Shown piece by piece: positions 12,307 through 25,497 of a stretch of DNA of 64,000 nucleotides; within the stretch, counting starts at the first letter, position 1, and each line of letters starts with the position of its first letter. This stretch comes from Symbiodinium kawagutii. Its lineage: Eukaryota > Sar > Dinophyceae > Suessiales > Symbiodiniaceae. A model generated the notes under the pieces. It was not told the origin of the DNA, ran no database searches, and saw nothing but the letters and a program-made list of their open reading frames with translations. The translations under genes and the position numbers were made by a program. Location of the stretch: assembly GCA_009767595.1 (NCBI GenBank), contig VSDK01016626.1, positions 59,724-123,723 of the forward strand, read 5' to 3'.

Positions 12307-12867
12307 GTATTCAACTTTCTCACCACAATCAGCAGACCTGAGCTACCATGTGCGTGCATGCACAGCAAGACATCTTCGTTTTTGATTGCTTACAAAGCTT
12401 GTGGCAGCAAGTTTTCAGGATGATGGCGTGTTCTTGAAGTAACATGGGAGTCCATCTCATGAGGCAGATTGTTGAAAGAAGACAAGCATTGTTGCAGACA
12501 CATGTCGAAGAATGAACTCTGATGGCCCTCCAGATTTCCATCAGAAAGGCCAGTTGCCTGGGAAACATGGACGTGCATTGTCTGTCCTGAATTTGTTGTG
12601 ATACATGCAGTGATGGAACTCTTTGTTCAACTTTCAAACACTTGTGTAAGTCCTCACAGATCACATTCTGTGATCTCCTTGTGATATTCCCTGGTGAGCA
12701 TTACAGACTCTGTTGTGCGGAGCAGGTTTACCGCCATGTGCTCACATTGCGCATGTACAATCTTGGGCAAACATGTTTTGAATTGCCACGGAGCTGCCTG
12801 GCATTTCTTTGCTAGACATTACAATATAGTAGTCGTTGGTAGTCGAATTTAAAGGCGTTCTTACTTC

Positions 12868-13035
12868 AACAACAGCAGCGACAGTGAAAGAGAAACAGCA
12901 GCAACTGCAACAGTAACAAGAACAGCAACAACAGCATTCGCAGACGATGGCAACAATAACAATAACAATTAAGAACGAACAAGACAAATTGACGCCATCA
13001 ACGCCCACAGAACCTACCCCAACAGCAACAACCAA
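12868..13035. repeat. CAA/CAG-rich imperfect trinucleotide repeat
   Basis: Interrupted CAACAG/AACAAC repeat, Gln/Asn-rich in the + strand frames. It is not joined to any exon and is likely intergenic or intronic. Confidence 0.85.
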
Positions 13036-13286
13036 CAATGAGGATGACAAAAGCATTGGCGATGGCAAACAAGAGCAACAGCATCATCGGTACTACAGAC
13101 AATTTCAGAGATAGTGGCAGCAACGGAACTGGCAATGTCTAGAATGAGCACAGGCAGGTGCAAAATACTTTGGAATGTGTATGATTGTTTGTACTTGTAT
13201 GTGTGAGTTCTCGCGACCATCATGCCCCATCATGGCATTTGTTTTCGTTTTGCTTTCTCTCTAAGATGTTGAGAATCTGATGTCAG

Positions 13287-14405
13287 GGGTGTAATCACAC
13301 TACAACAAAGAAAGCCAAACCAAGCACTGTGATATCCTCATTGAAACTATTGAAGCTGCTCGAAGGACATATTTTTGGCACAGACGTGGAAGTACTTTCT
13401 CTGGAAAACGATGTTTGGTATTTGGCAACCCTGCTTCACCTCTCGCGCCCTGGCTGGGCGGTCGTGCCATGCCCTCAGAGCCGCCTCGAGTGGATGCTTT
13501 GATGTCTTGGACTGCCTCAGAATTGGGATCTTGAAATTGTGAGGCAGATTGCTGGCGCAAAGAAGGAAGTGGGGATGAATCAGGCATGCCTTGACATGCT
13601 ATTGAAATCAGACATCTAAAAATATTGCAATATTTGACTTTCTGCATTTCAAAAGTCGCCTATCTTCGGATGTCATTGGCTGCGATGCTATGCCAATGGT
13701 CTTCCAGGTCCGCCTTCCTCCGCAAGCTAAAGAGGATTCGGCGGAACCCTTCGTTCCAAAGCTGAATGACCTCGTGGAGGCCAGATCCAAGGCTTCTTCT
13801 TCAAACAATGCCTCTTCAAGAGAAATTCAAACCAAAGAAGCTACATCTTGTTAAGAAAAACATATTGTATACTACAGATTGCAATGCATACATTCATACA
13901 TACATGCTATATCATGCTATCATTATCATATCAACATTATCATATCTATCATTATCATATCAATATCATATTAACGCATTTTCAGATAGGCCATTTGAAA
14001 CGCCAGGTGCACATGCCGGCAACGCCTTCGAAGCCTCCCTTTGTGCTGGCTGGTGCTGTCCGAATGGCACGTGGGGCCTATTTCTTGGTGTCGTTGTTGG
14101 GCAGAGGACGCCACGATGACCCTTGGATCAGGGATGCGCTCAGGCCTACCATGGCATGGCCCACCATGACCGAACTTTGTTTGGGCTGGGAACTTGGGTC
14201 GCCAGAGTGGGCCCGTGCCCAGGACATTCTCGTGAAAGCTGAACGGATGAGAGAACCTGGACAAACAACTTTGCTCAGCAGCTGCTTACTGCAGGAGGAA
14301 GTTTTCGAACTGCCACAAGGTGCAGGACCTAGGACCATCTCGGCAGAACCTGCCGTCACGCTGGCCTCAACATTTGATTTATCAAACCTTTCGGTTGAGG
14401 TGTAA
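13287..14405 (+). CDS. 3' part of a gene for an unrecognised protein (three phase-consistent exons)
   Basis: Exons 13287-13489, 13656-13849 and 13990-14405 join in one frame across a GTGGAT...AAAAG and a GTTAAG...ATAG intron and end in TAA at 14403-14405. Together they give about 270 residues. The order is a Lys-rich start (TTTKKAKPSTV), a Leu-rich helix (LKLLKLLEGHIFGTDVEVL), a hydrophobic part (ENDVWYLATLLHLSRPGW), a Ser/Lys-rich linker (ARSKASSSNNASSREIQ), and a C-terminal region with RMARGAYFLVSLLGRG and WELGSPEWARAQDILVKAER. No family is recognised. The alternative frame of the first exon is also open, so its frame was chosen by phase. Upstream exons are not found. Of the unrecognised genes this is the best supported. 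Confidence 0.6.
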
Positions 14406-15848
14406 CTTGTTCATTTTCTTCAATCAAATTCGCAACTTCAAGTCCATGGGCAAAGATGTTCAAATCTGCAGAAAACTTGAAATACATTTTACACATTGGA
14501 GCGGAAGAAACAAGGAGATATGTGCTGGCGCACACACGCACGCAAACCTGACAATTGCGCTCACACATCATTTAGCACATTGTTTGATCATTTGTCGTAC
14601 TGTCCAACATTCTCACGCAAGATACTTTCTGACCAGTTTGTTCCATATGTGCCGACATACCCTTTGATTCTAGCGGATTTTCTGACTGTCATTCTGGCAC
14701 ACCCACATGTATACATGTACATATGTATTGTATCTTGATAAATGAAGAAGCATATACACATAGACACTCACATCCCACGCATTCTACCATGTACCCTGAA
14801 CTTTGCATTGACATATTTTGTGATTACATACAGTGTTAGGACCTCTGGACCTTTTCACTGCCATGTACTCAAATTGTTTTGACCTATTCTCATGTCTTTC
14901 TATTCCTTCTGACGTCTAAGCTAATATGGTTTCTGATTTTTCCTGACATCTTCTGACAAAATCATCTTCTGACATAGGGTTTGAAACCGCCAATCAGGTA
15001 CTGACATATCTTTGGGTCAACTCATAACGCGGGTGCACAACATCCTGTGAGCATCGCCATGTAGAGTCGCCGGAGTGTAGCATTCTGTGTGAGGGACTGA
15101 CATCTAGGCACAACATCAGGGGACTTGCCATGAGTGCTTTGTAAAAACGGTAACTTGCCAAGGAGAAGACAACAGTCCAGAGATCCAGAGACGCTCACCT
15201 GACGGGTTAAAGTAACATAATCATGGCATGCAAACCTCCAGCAAGGTGCTGCACTATTTCCCCGAAATTCTTTAAACAGTGAGAAAGTGCTCCATCAGTT
15301 TGCAACGGCTCAGGTCTTATAGAGCCAAGCGTCAATGGCGAAGACTCGCTGACTTCTGACATGAAGGACGTGCAACGGGTATTGCAGGTGTAGGCAAATG
15401 GATTACACATGGTAAAATGGATAAAATGATTTGACCACTTTCTAGATTTTCCTGATTTTCTGATTTTTTTGTATCATTTGAAAGCATTTAATGCGTGAAA
15501 TTTTGGATTTTGTTTATTCCTTACTGGGTGAAAATTATGATTTTATTCCTGAAAGCACTCAATTATTCCTTAAAGCACTCAATGGGTAAAAGTAGGAATC
15601 CAAGCTCTCAAGTTCTCAATTTCTTCGAGGCATCCGAAGCCTGGCACCAATGAAAACAGCGGTTGGGCTCGGTCGTCAGCCAGATTTCTGGCTCGTAGCC
15701 GTTGGGTTCATGTGTCAGTGTAGAGACTCAGAAGGAGAGGACCTTCCAAGTTACTATGTTCAATTAATATGTTCAATATATGTTCATCTATGTTCATCTC
15801 TGTTTCGTATACTGTCCATTGTTTGAGGGTACCGTTGGTGGTTTCAAG
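14406..15848. other. No gene seen
   Basis: AT-rich to neutral sequence with recurring TCTGACAT/TTCTGAC words near 14890-14990, and nothing that reads as a clear exon. A minus-strand frame at 15207-15410 is too weak to call. Confidence 0.5.
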
Positions 15849-15967
15849 GTTGAACCGCTGATAAGCGCTGAAAGTCCAGGAGTGGCTGCTGAAGTTTCAA
15901 AAGCAGTGCAATGTGCTAAGCCTGGAACTTCGCTTCACAGCCTTTGGAGCGGAGCTGAAACTGGCGG
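15849..15967 (+). CDS. Probable internal exon, unrecognised protein
   Basis: Between a TTTCAAG acceptor and a good GTGAGA donor. The frame reads VEPLISAESPGVAAEVSKAV and ends LHSLWSGAETG. No family is recognised; the clean splice-site pair supports an exon. Confidence 0.45.
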
Positions 15968-16305
15968 GTGAGAGGACTGCCCGGTTGGAGGAGGGGTTGA
16001 CCATGTAGGAACCACATAGGCCCCAGGTAGGCCATGAAGTCTGGTGCTTTCGCATGTTGTGTTTGTTGTCCCAAAAGGTATGGGGGTAGCGAAGGGACGC
16101 ACTCTGCAATGTTGTCCAGGGGTGAGACTGAGTCATGTAAGCCCTCTGGCAATGAAAGATCATGCTATAGGTCCTGTGCCAGTACGAATGAAAAGAATTA
16201 GACAGATAGAATAGAATTGTTTGTGTTAGTGAAACTGTTGGGGATCTCACGTGGGCTTATTTTGTGTTTGGTGTTCTATCGTAGGACTGTAAAGCAAAGA
16301 GCGGT

Positions 16306-16348
16306 NNNNNNNNNNNNNNNNNNNNNNNNNNNNNNNNNNNNNNNNNNN
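16306..16348. other. Assembly gap (43 N)
   Basis: Run of 43 ambiguous bases. Any reading frame drawn across it is meaningless. Confidence 0.99.
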
Positions 16349-16422
16349 TTTGAGTTAAAGATCCAAGGGAATTCTGTAGCAGTGAGTCGTCACTGAGACA
16401 AGGAGCAAGATGAGCTTTGCAG

Positions 16423-16561
16423 GAAAGATGCTTCATTGCATTCATATGCGTAACTGGAGCGAGATCGCCAAGAGACAATGGGCCCTGAAGGAGATGGTTC
16501 CTTGGCTGAGAACTTGGGAGCAGAACAGGCCAGCAAAGCTGGCACGACATCCAGAAAGGCA
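16423..16561 (+). CDS. Probable exon, unrecognised protein
   Basis: After a TTTGCAG acceptor the frame reads MRNWSEIAKRQWALKEM, then VPWLRTWEQNRPAKLARHP, a basic amphipathic helix-like segment. Further possible exons follow at 16773-16830 (EGKWTESAEFVVDSEIM) and 16900-17035, where two frames are equally open. No family is recognised. Confidence 0.4.
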
Positions 16562-17299
16562 CAGATTTGACAATCATAGAAGCATCATGAAGATTCCTGA
16601 AGCATCATGAAGCATCTCAAGAATTCTGGAATCATTCGCATAGTGGACTGCTGGAAATCCTTCCCTTAGGAGACTCAGCGTTCTTACATGCAAGGCATCC
16701 CCCACGAGGAGAGTGCTGTCAGTTTGAAGATATTCCAAGACCAGTATTCATTCTGCGAACTTTTGTGTCGTTTCCAGGAGGGCAAATGGACGGAATCGGC
16801 CGAGTTCGTGGTTGATTCGGAAATCATGAGGTTGGTCCTTGGAAGGTACGCCTGCAGTCTTGCTTTGGGGAGATGTCTCTGATATCCAAAGTTGCAAACC
16901 ATGTTATGGGCACACACTCTGAACGAAGGACCGCTGGCAAACGCCTTCAAGACCTTCAGGAGCCGGGTCAAAAAGAATGCAAAGATCAGAAGTTCAAAGT
17001 TGCATTTGGTGCAGATGACCTCTTACTTGAGGTCTATTCATGCGTGTATCGATTGAAAGAACAGGACTCATTGGGCGTATCGATTGAGGCAACGTGTTGC
17101 TTCCTTTCATCCTTTTTCTACATGTCAAGAAGCAACATGTTTAGGTTTGACAAATTGAGCATTGTCAAGATCTGTCAAGACTCCAATCAGATCTTGAATG
17201 GAGAGATATTGCGAGCAATCCACAGGTTTCGCAGGCCTTTCTCATTGCGGGTGTTTGAAATCCATAACGACCGACCATTTGCTTCAGCACTCTTGTTGT

Positions 17300-20269
17300 C
17301 AGGATTTTGACACGGCTGAATTTGCCTTGTTTGTCAACTGTGCGCAGGTCAGATACGACTCTCGCAATAAGCACCATTGTGTCGGGACCAGAGCAACAAG
17401 ATGCAACAAGTGTGTAACCCATCCACTCCAGTCTTGACCAAGTGAGTGCACTTAGACGATCTGAGCATAGCAAGTTGGTAATAGATCCATTCCACGCTTC
17501 CCATGGCTTCCTTCCAAACAATGATTGGCCCAGCCATGCCCAGCCTTCCCTTCAGTGAGCAGGTGCGCGTTCTTGGCCAAGATGCTGAAGCCGTAGCAAC
17601 TACGAAGAGGCCCGGTGACATCTTGATCCGAGCCATCCGGAGCCATCCGGAGCCATCCGTGTCAATGATGTGTCAATGTGCCATTCTTTTTGGAGGCAAC
17701 TTGAATACACCAAGAAGCACATGTCTTTCCCGAAACAGCACTTGGGGTCTGATACCAAGCTGGGGCTAGCACCAAAGCTCTTCACACAGCGTGGAGTGCA
17801 TAGTGCAACACGGGAGTGCGGTAAGATGCGGTAAGGTATGTTCTTGGCAAACAACTTGCGAACATCCAGGAGATCGGCGAGAAGGCTAGACTTCATTTGG
17901 TCGATTTGCATGACATTTGCTTTGCAGTTGCATTCGTGTGACAGTTCTGATCTGCTTTCACCCGCTTGACCTCGCCGTGCAATGAGCTGCTTTGTATAAA
18001 TGAAGCGAACAGAGGATACGGACATGGTATAACATGATTCAAAAGCATTAGTCGCATTACCTAACAAAGCAAAACCAAGAAGCAAGGCAGCAACTCACAT
18101 CCTGCTCATCCCACTGGTTGATCAGCTTGAACTCTTGACCTACGGGTGTCTAGGGCCCTTATGGCAAATGCAAATCCCCATGTTTCTGTGTTGCTTTCCA
18201 ATGGATAGAAATTTCATGGAAGCATCTTGAAGCATCCAGATCCTGTCAACTGCTTCAGTGCCGACTGGAAGCTGTTCTAGATACTTATGCGTTTGAAAGA
18301 TGCTACAAGTTGGCTTTCCAGACGCAGAACATGCAGACTCCAAAGGGTAGATAGAATCTTAGCAGAATGTGGGCATGCGTCCTGCGTTCTCTGTCATTGG
18401 CCTTGCTGGCAGCTCGGCAGAATCTCTGAATGTTGCGCTGCTGTTGTTTCTTGGAAATTCAAACGCTGTGCCACTGTGCGCTGTCAAAAGGAGGACAACC
18501 TGACACCATGCCATTCCCTTTCAAGTAGTGAGGGGACTTGCTAGATTCCAGGTCATGCCAAGCGGAGTTTGAAACAAGCATTTCACCAATTGCAAGAACC
18601 CTGGCCAATTCAACAGTTTTCCTTTGCCAGTAGTGGTGCTGGCTACGGTCTTGATCACATTGAGGACGTGGTCCAAATGACAATTACTTTTTTCCTGAAG
18701 CTTGCTTGTTCCAGAACAGTGGATTTGAGGAACTTCTTGAATCTTGATTCTTATGTTCTGTGTGATGTGGAAGGACACTGCATTCTTTGAGCTTTGGCTT
18801 TGACAGGAAGGTTGCTTTGCGCTCAGTGAATATAAGCGACCTGTGTCAGCGCTTGTGATGAAATGCCGTGCCAAGGCTTCCTCGACGCATGCGTGGTTCT
18901 CGGAAACCTGTCAAGACTCAAAGCCACTGGTGGCACATCCGAAAGCGTGAACGATGACACTGGCTTCTGGAGAAGACGTGCTGACACGGTCCCTTCATCT
19001 TTACACCTGAACAAACCCAGGTTGTCTTGTGCAATGACAATTCAGAGCTCCGCAGTACTCTCAGTGAAGCTTCAGGTCTGACAATTGGGTTTCAAAAGGA
19101 ATTACCAGGAATTGATATGAAATTGATATGAATGGATGCTGGGTTGCCGCATGTTGCTTAGGGCCGCTTTTCCTTACCATCAAGACGACCTTGCAACACG
19201 TTTGAAGCTCGTGCGACTTCAGAGAGGAACGCTCAAGGTTTGAAAGTTATTTCGGGACCAAAGTTTGTTCTCACAACTCTCACAGCACAAATCAACCTCC
19301 ACCAGAGCCTCTGGCTGTTTCTATCTCAGTGATCCTCGTCATAAGGCACGAGACCCTTCTTCGCTGCAGTTTCATGTCATCACATCTCCGCAGCTTGAGA
19401 AGAGTCTTGACTTCAACTTGGATTTCTGAGCTGTGCATCGGCAGATGAGACATGGCGAAATCGGGAAAGTTTCCTGTGAGACTCCTGTTGGACTCAGGAT
19501 TTACTCTGAGTCGAAAGCTTGGTCGAAGTCAAAGTAGTACTCCGTGTTTCATGTGGACGCTCAGGATGTTGGGAACTTTTCTGCCCGATGTGAAAATGCA
19601 GGTTGGGCAAGTCTAGGATCAGGGTGTGCCACACAGGAAGGAAGCTTTGCAAAACAACGAGCGGTTTGGAGCTGCCCATCGAAATGCACGGACACCAGTA
19701 AGCCTTGACAAGCAGTGCATAGCATTGGACCATTTTTTTCAAATCTAGGAGCTGTCCCAGAGACCGCAGGTGCACACCAATCCCAGCATGTTGCACAAGA
19801 TTCGCCGCTTGCTTGCAAGATCTCGGAGGTGGATGCGGCTCTAGGATAGTCTGGGAATTGCTTCTCAGTGTGCAAGCTCCACCCCCAGTAAGCTGACAGG
19901 TTTGCTTGTGATGCAGCCTTTGAACGCCTTTTGTATCCTTTCATGGTACTCTTTTATGTCAACTATTGTAGAGCTTCCAAGCCCAAAAGCAGAGATGCGA
20001 TGTCGCGCAGTATCGCGCAGTGCGTCATGGGCACGACGTGAATAATGGCAGCGGTCTGATTCCCCCCAAAGTGCCCCCGCGCATATTTGACATGAAGCCA
20101 AAATGTGCTTCTACAACGTTGTTCCTGCAAGTTTTGCGTGATAGGAGTTCCACCAGCACCGTGTTTTACAGGTGAACAGAGCACCAATTTTTATCAATAT
20201 CAAAACAAGGGCAGTTGGGAGAGGTGACAGCGGAGCTACAAAGACAACATCTAAGTAGAGAATCCACTT
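17300..20269. other. Unresolved; scattered open frames, short tandem repeat at 17632-17661
   Basis: Three copies of the ten-base unit GAGCCATCCG lie at about 17632-17661. Open frames at 17503-17769 (plus), 18569-18790 (plus), 18863-19081 (plus, with MPCQGFLDACVVLGNLSRLK) and 19494-19944 (two minus frames) may hold exons. None could be joined or recognised. Confidence 0.4.
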
Positions 20270-21340
20270 TTACAAGTGAATGCGTGTTGCATATGCATAC
20301 GTACGATCAAAAAATGATGTACGATACGATACGCTCAATACGTTTGCATTTTTCATGGGCACACACACACACACATTTGTGAAATGTATCCAAGAACGTA
20401 TCAGATCTCGTGTAGGCCAGGTAAGGTAAGGCAACGTATGTATGCACGTCAATGTACCTATGTATGTTTGTATTTATGAACTAAACGTTCACACATGTAT
20501 GGATAGGTTTCTACGTGTATGCATAGGTGTTCAGTCACTGGCAAACGAACACAACATACATACAAGTATGTGTACATAGATATATCATGATTGTATATGT
20601 TTGCATATGTATATATAGTACACACATGTATATATAGTGTGTATATATGTATATATATACACAGAAAGTTTATCTACGCATGCGCACGCACAGACAGACA
20701 TACGGCACACACTCACGCGCGCACACCCACACATGCACGCACAGATACGTAGGTGTTTCCTCAAATGAGCCATACTTTGTGGACAGACCAGGGCTGCCAG
20801 GGCATATACGCACCTAGACAGTTATACTTATCCATACCAATCACAAACAGAAAGTATACCCGCTTGTAATTTCATAGAATTAATCATACACATTAGGTAT
20901 ACGTGCATACATGTATGCATTCAGATACGTCCATTGATGCACACTTGCATACATGCGATCATCAATACCTGTATACATACTCATTTACATAGCATGCGCG
21001 TGCATACAGAGATGCATGCCTATATACTCATGTACAAGTACATCCGCCTGGAGCCATATGTATACTCAACCAGGTACTGAATAATACATGTTTGCCTACA
21101 TATCTCTATCTATATACATATACAATCTGTACAAAAATTGGTAGGCATCAACATGCCGCTCTAAATGTACTCATAATAGAAACATACCCACCTGCATGTA
21201 CATATTGAGATTCATTCAGGTCTTTGCACACACTGTGTTCATCACATATCCATGCACGTATATGTGCCTATAGATACAAGCAAATATGGGCCTGTATCTA
21301 ATGGATTAGATGCACACCCACGGACACCCGCAGAGGTTTG
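20270..21340. repeat. Microsatellite-rich region (CATA, TATG, CACA words)
   Basis: About one kilobase of degenerate CATACA/TATGTA/CACACA words with many short palindromes such as CATACATGTATG. There is no coding evidence. Confidence 0.8.
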
Positions 21341-21664
21341 CACGTATACTGATAGATAATGGTGATTAATTGAGTGTGTGTGAGGTGTAACACAGTAAAC
21401 TCACAAAACATGACATTTGCACAGATCACGAGTCTTGCAAAGTTCTTTGCCGAGATCTTTTCAAGAATCTAAACCTGGGAGCCTGGATTTGGTTTTACAA
21501 ACATTGATCTTGTCAAAGATTCAGCATGTTATGATTCAACGACAAAGATAGCATCTCTTGGCCCTACACAAAAGCTGGATCCACGTCGGTGCAGCAAGCA
21601 AATCGCCATCGCTGGATCGACTCATACTCAACGGGTCACATGTCCATCACACTGCCATGTGGGT

Positions 21665-21738
21665 CCCGGTGCTTCAGCACTGCTTCAGCAGTACTTCAGC
21701 ACTGCTTCAGCTGTGCTTCAGCTGTGCTTCAGCACGCC
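21665..21738. repeat. Short tandem repeat, about 11-bp unit containing TGCTTCAGC
   Basis: Six to seven imperfect copies of a TGCTTCAGC-containing unit in a row (TGCTTCAGCAC, AGTACTTCAGC and similar). It is open in two + frames, so it could lie in an exon, but this is unproven. Confidence 0.8.
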
Positions 21739-22541
21739 AACGCATTCCCTTTAAAGTTCATGCATCCAAGGCAAATTCCTCACCTATCGTTCTTCTTCGG
21801 AGGCGCGAGCGTTGAGTGCGGGGGTGGAGTGCTATCCACAAGCTCACACTGAAGTCACTAAAGGTTGAAAGAAGAGGGGAAGAAGAGGGGAAGAACATAG
21901 AAGAACTAGATCATTCTTGCAATAGGATTGATGTGGGAGGGTAAGACAACATGCCACCGATAAGTGCTGATAGAACTGACAAAGTGTATTTGACCGCTGC
22001 TTCAAAATCATTGGACTAGGAATGATGGGGTCTAAAAGATAACATGACTGGGAGCAGCATTTGATTCGAGTACAACTGAGGCTGAGCAAGAGATGGCCAA
22101 CGTGTTTCGCTTTGTTCCTTTCTTCCTTCCAGAGCTCCAATCCAAGCTTGTGATCCAAGTCCAAGTCTCTATCCAATTTGCAATAACTTCGATGTTCAGT
22201 ATTCGTACTGCTTCAATCTACATTAGAGGGTACGTTCTTTTGGATTTGGGCGCGGTTTGGCCAAGGTTCCTCGGAAGGAGCCGGTTGCTTCCGCATGTGA
22301 GTTTTCTGCTACAGGAATTCAAATGATTCAATGCAGTATTCCTATAGCAGAGTGAATACTCTTTTGCTATGGACAATTTCGATATCATTTCGATTTTCTA
22401 TAGCAGCATTTCTTTCGGAAACGAGTTTTCTATCGTTCTGCCAGAGAAGCACCGACCCACAGGATTTCATATGGTGACTCGCCTCCTCGCTTGATCTATT
22501 TTGCCACCTACTAAGTCTGGCTGTGTTAACCGTTTTGTATC

Positions 22542-22735
22542 AGATGTTTTCATAGATGTCTTCACAGATATCTTCATAGATGTCTTCCAATGTTTGTGTG
22601 AAATTCCCGGTGAACTCTCGGTGTTTCTCCCTGAGGATACTGACAACATAGTCCTCGGTGACGTGGCGGAGTTGGCAAACTTGAGGTTAAGGGGGCATCC
22701 CTTGGCTGCGACCAGGTGCGGTCAGGATCTGCTAG
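22542..22735 (+). CDS. Possible exon with four 12-bp repeats, unrecognised protein
   Basis: Begins with four imperfect 12-base units (GATGTCTTCATA type, 22542-22589) that translate as DVFIDVFTDIFIDVF. The same frame continues into IPGELSVFLPEDTDNIVLG and DVAELANLRLRGHPLAATR. No family is recognised and the splice sites were not fixed. Confidence 0.35.
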
Positions 22736-23334
22736 AAACACACAATCATGGACTGCAAAACAAGGCCTTCAAGCAGACCAAACACCTTTAGATGCCCCGA
22801 GATGCTGCCGAATTAGCTATTGACTTGGCATGCCGTCCGTAAGCTTTCACAAGATCAGGCATCATCATAGTACATAATTTTCTGTCCCGGTTGGTCCCCA
22901 TTTGTTGGCTGGTTTGTACTTAGTTTTTGCATCTTTTTGTTTCATGAATGGATTTCTACTGTAGATGTGTCTTGAGTCTGGACGTTCTTTCAAGTCAAAG
23001 TCCATTTTCTTTCCTGTGCATGAGACAAGCCAAAATGTGAGAATTCTCAACCCCTTCAAAACTTGTGGCAAAAGCATGGTTTTGTGTACACTTTGCAAGT
23101 TTGACTTTCAGAGCTGCCTGTCCGTGGCAGGTATTGTGGGACCGAGTTGCAAGAGTTTGTTGATTTCAGCTTGATCAAACGGTTTGGCACTGATTTGTTC
23201 CGATTCTGTCGTGCGCCGCGGCTTGGATTCGTTTAGACAAAATCTGTGGGATCTGAGGTTCCAAGATGTTGGTCCCGTGCGGGAGAAGGTGTGCAGTGGG
23301 AGAGTCATCATAAGAAGATAGATCAACACCATAC

Positions 23335-23410
23335 CCCAAAATCATGTAGCATTAACCATTCATAGTAATAAACCAACCATTTGTGGGTTCCCCTATTTTG
23401 AGAAACCACC
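23335..23410 (-). mobile_element. MITE-like element, degenerate copy with ATAC target duplication
   Basis: On the minus strand it begins GGTGGTTTCTCAAAATAGGG and matches the element at 25498-25596. It is flanked by direct repeats ATAC at 23331-23334 and 23411-23414. The other terminus has lost about ten bases. Confidence 0.6.
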
Positions 23411-24325
23411 ATACATGAAGAGTCCATGTTTGGAGCATTTTGTTTGAACTTCTTGGGTAGTGCCCAAGCCCCTGTCTGCCCGGCTTTGGGTAAATGTCAC
23501 CTTCACTCGTTTTTTGTCTGTCAAGCAGCATGCCTTGTGAACCATGATGAAGTAACATGGACCGTTTGCCTTTCAGTACCCTTTGCTCTTGATATTGATT
23601 CAGCTTCTTCATCTCATTTTGGTTGCTGGTTTTGCACTTGCGATGGAGCAGAAAAGTCCGGAGTCCCTGGATAAGACTTATAAAAGGTCGCCTGTCTTCA
23701 CTGTAGAATGATTTGTGAGGAGTGGGATTTGTTCGAACACACGGGCAGAATCTCCTGCAATAACTCTTTCAAGACCAACATCTGGATTCTATTGGATTCT
23801 TCAAAATTTTCTATGTCTTCATCATCTCTTCTCTTGCAGGATTGCCCAATAAGCCGGGCTGTCATGGTCATCGATCCAGTGAAATGGCAGTCATGATCTT
23901 ACTGATTCACTGCTTCTTTGTTCAGAATTTTCACTGACGAATTCTTCAGAAAAAGACTTGATTTGCTCTCTTGCAAATTCGTCAAGTCCCGTTTGATGGA
24001 AGGTTCCTCAACATATCTGGCAAATTCCTCAACTGGCTGGTCCGATACAGGGATCAGCCCCTTCGAGAGGCAAGTGTTGTTGCTCCTTGCGAACGCGAAG
24101 TTCTCTTGACATTTTTGTGTCATCACATTTTGCATTATCTTTGCATTCTCGACTCATCCTTGCTGGACATGACTTGAGGTCATGCTGATGTTGCATAATT
24201 GCATTGTCAGAGATTCTTTCACAGAGCGAACTCCCCCTCGACAGGATCTTTGGTGGCACCATCTGGACATACCTCCATTGATGCTCTCATTGTATGATAC
24301 TCGGCTTAAGTGAGTTGCTCAGGAT

Positions 24326-24393
24326 TTGACAACAGTGGATGTATAGTTACAATTAGTCACATTTAACCATTCTAATACATCCACTATTGTCAA
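24326..24393. repeat. 19-bp inverted repeat in AT-rich DNA
   Basis: TTGACAACAGTGGATGTAT (24326-24344) pairs with 24375-24393 at 18 of 19 positions around a 30-base spacer. Further TCCACTATTG and ATAGTTACA words recur until about 24560. It may be a decayed inverted-repeat element. Confidence 0.7.
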
Positions 24394-25497
24394 TTGTCAA
24401 TCCACTACGGTATAGTTACAAATGTCCACAATTGATGATACCTAACAATTATAGTTACAATGATTTCAATTATTCCACTATCTGGATGATTGTTACAATG
24501 TCCACTATTCAATTACTATAGTTATACAGTAACATTCTCAATCAATGGTGGACAATGTCATTATATATTGTGACAATTCTTCTCAATGATAAGTTAGTTG
24601 TTACTATAGTTATAGCTTGTTATAGCCATATGTTTAATTACAACATAGCTATATATATATATGTTTATATAATTACTACAGTGACCCGTTCAGTGGTGCA
24701 TGGAGCTGTTCATTGTTGAGCAGGGCTTCTTGGAGCTGCGCCGGGAGTGGTCCTGCGTCAATCTTGGCATGAAGGACGCAGCGTGTAGCAGTGTAGCACG
24801 CTTGGGCACAGGGAAACGTACTGAAAAACGGCTTCAAAACTGCAGTGGGGTTGAAAATCCCATGAAACCAATGGTTTCAGCAAGCAAAGTTTGTAAGCTT
24901 TTATCTGGCACAATTTGAACAGCTTGATTTAAAGCATCTGCCGAGTACTGAGTACTGAGTCTGCTGAGCACAGGAACTCCCCATTCACTTGACGAAAGCG
25001 GTGATGGAGCAAGGCTTCTCACATGAGGCTCTGCCAATCTCTGCCACGTGTTGACCGTCAGCGGCTGGCCTTGGCCAGGATTTGCGGCGAATGGTTCCTG
25101 ACCGAGCAAACCGCAAGGGATTGAAATGATGAGAAAATGATGAGAAAATGATGAGAAGGCATCAGACATCTACAGAAGGTGCTTTGATCTTTGATTCGGA
25201 TTCAGCATGACTGATATCACTGTTTCTTGGAGCTCCAATGTCAGCACCAAGGCAAGGAGAATCTCTGAGCGCGGCGAACTGTCTCCTCCAGTCCATCGAT
25301 GCACAGACGCCCTGGCTCGTGTGCAAGGCTATGCAAGGCTAAAAGTTTGAAGGTCATGCGCAGCCAAGAGGAGAGGGTGCCTTCAAGGGCTTTGTAGACA
25401 TACCTTTGGGTGAAAACAGCAGGTTTTTCACGCAAGAGACTTTGTGAACCACAGCTTCACAATGCCAGGCTGATGCAAAGTTGCATGGAACTCAGTT

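Noticed and set aside
16257..16577. 106-codon minus-strand ORF across the gap
   Set aside because: It runs through 43 undetermined bases, so its continuity is unknown.
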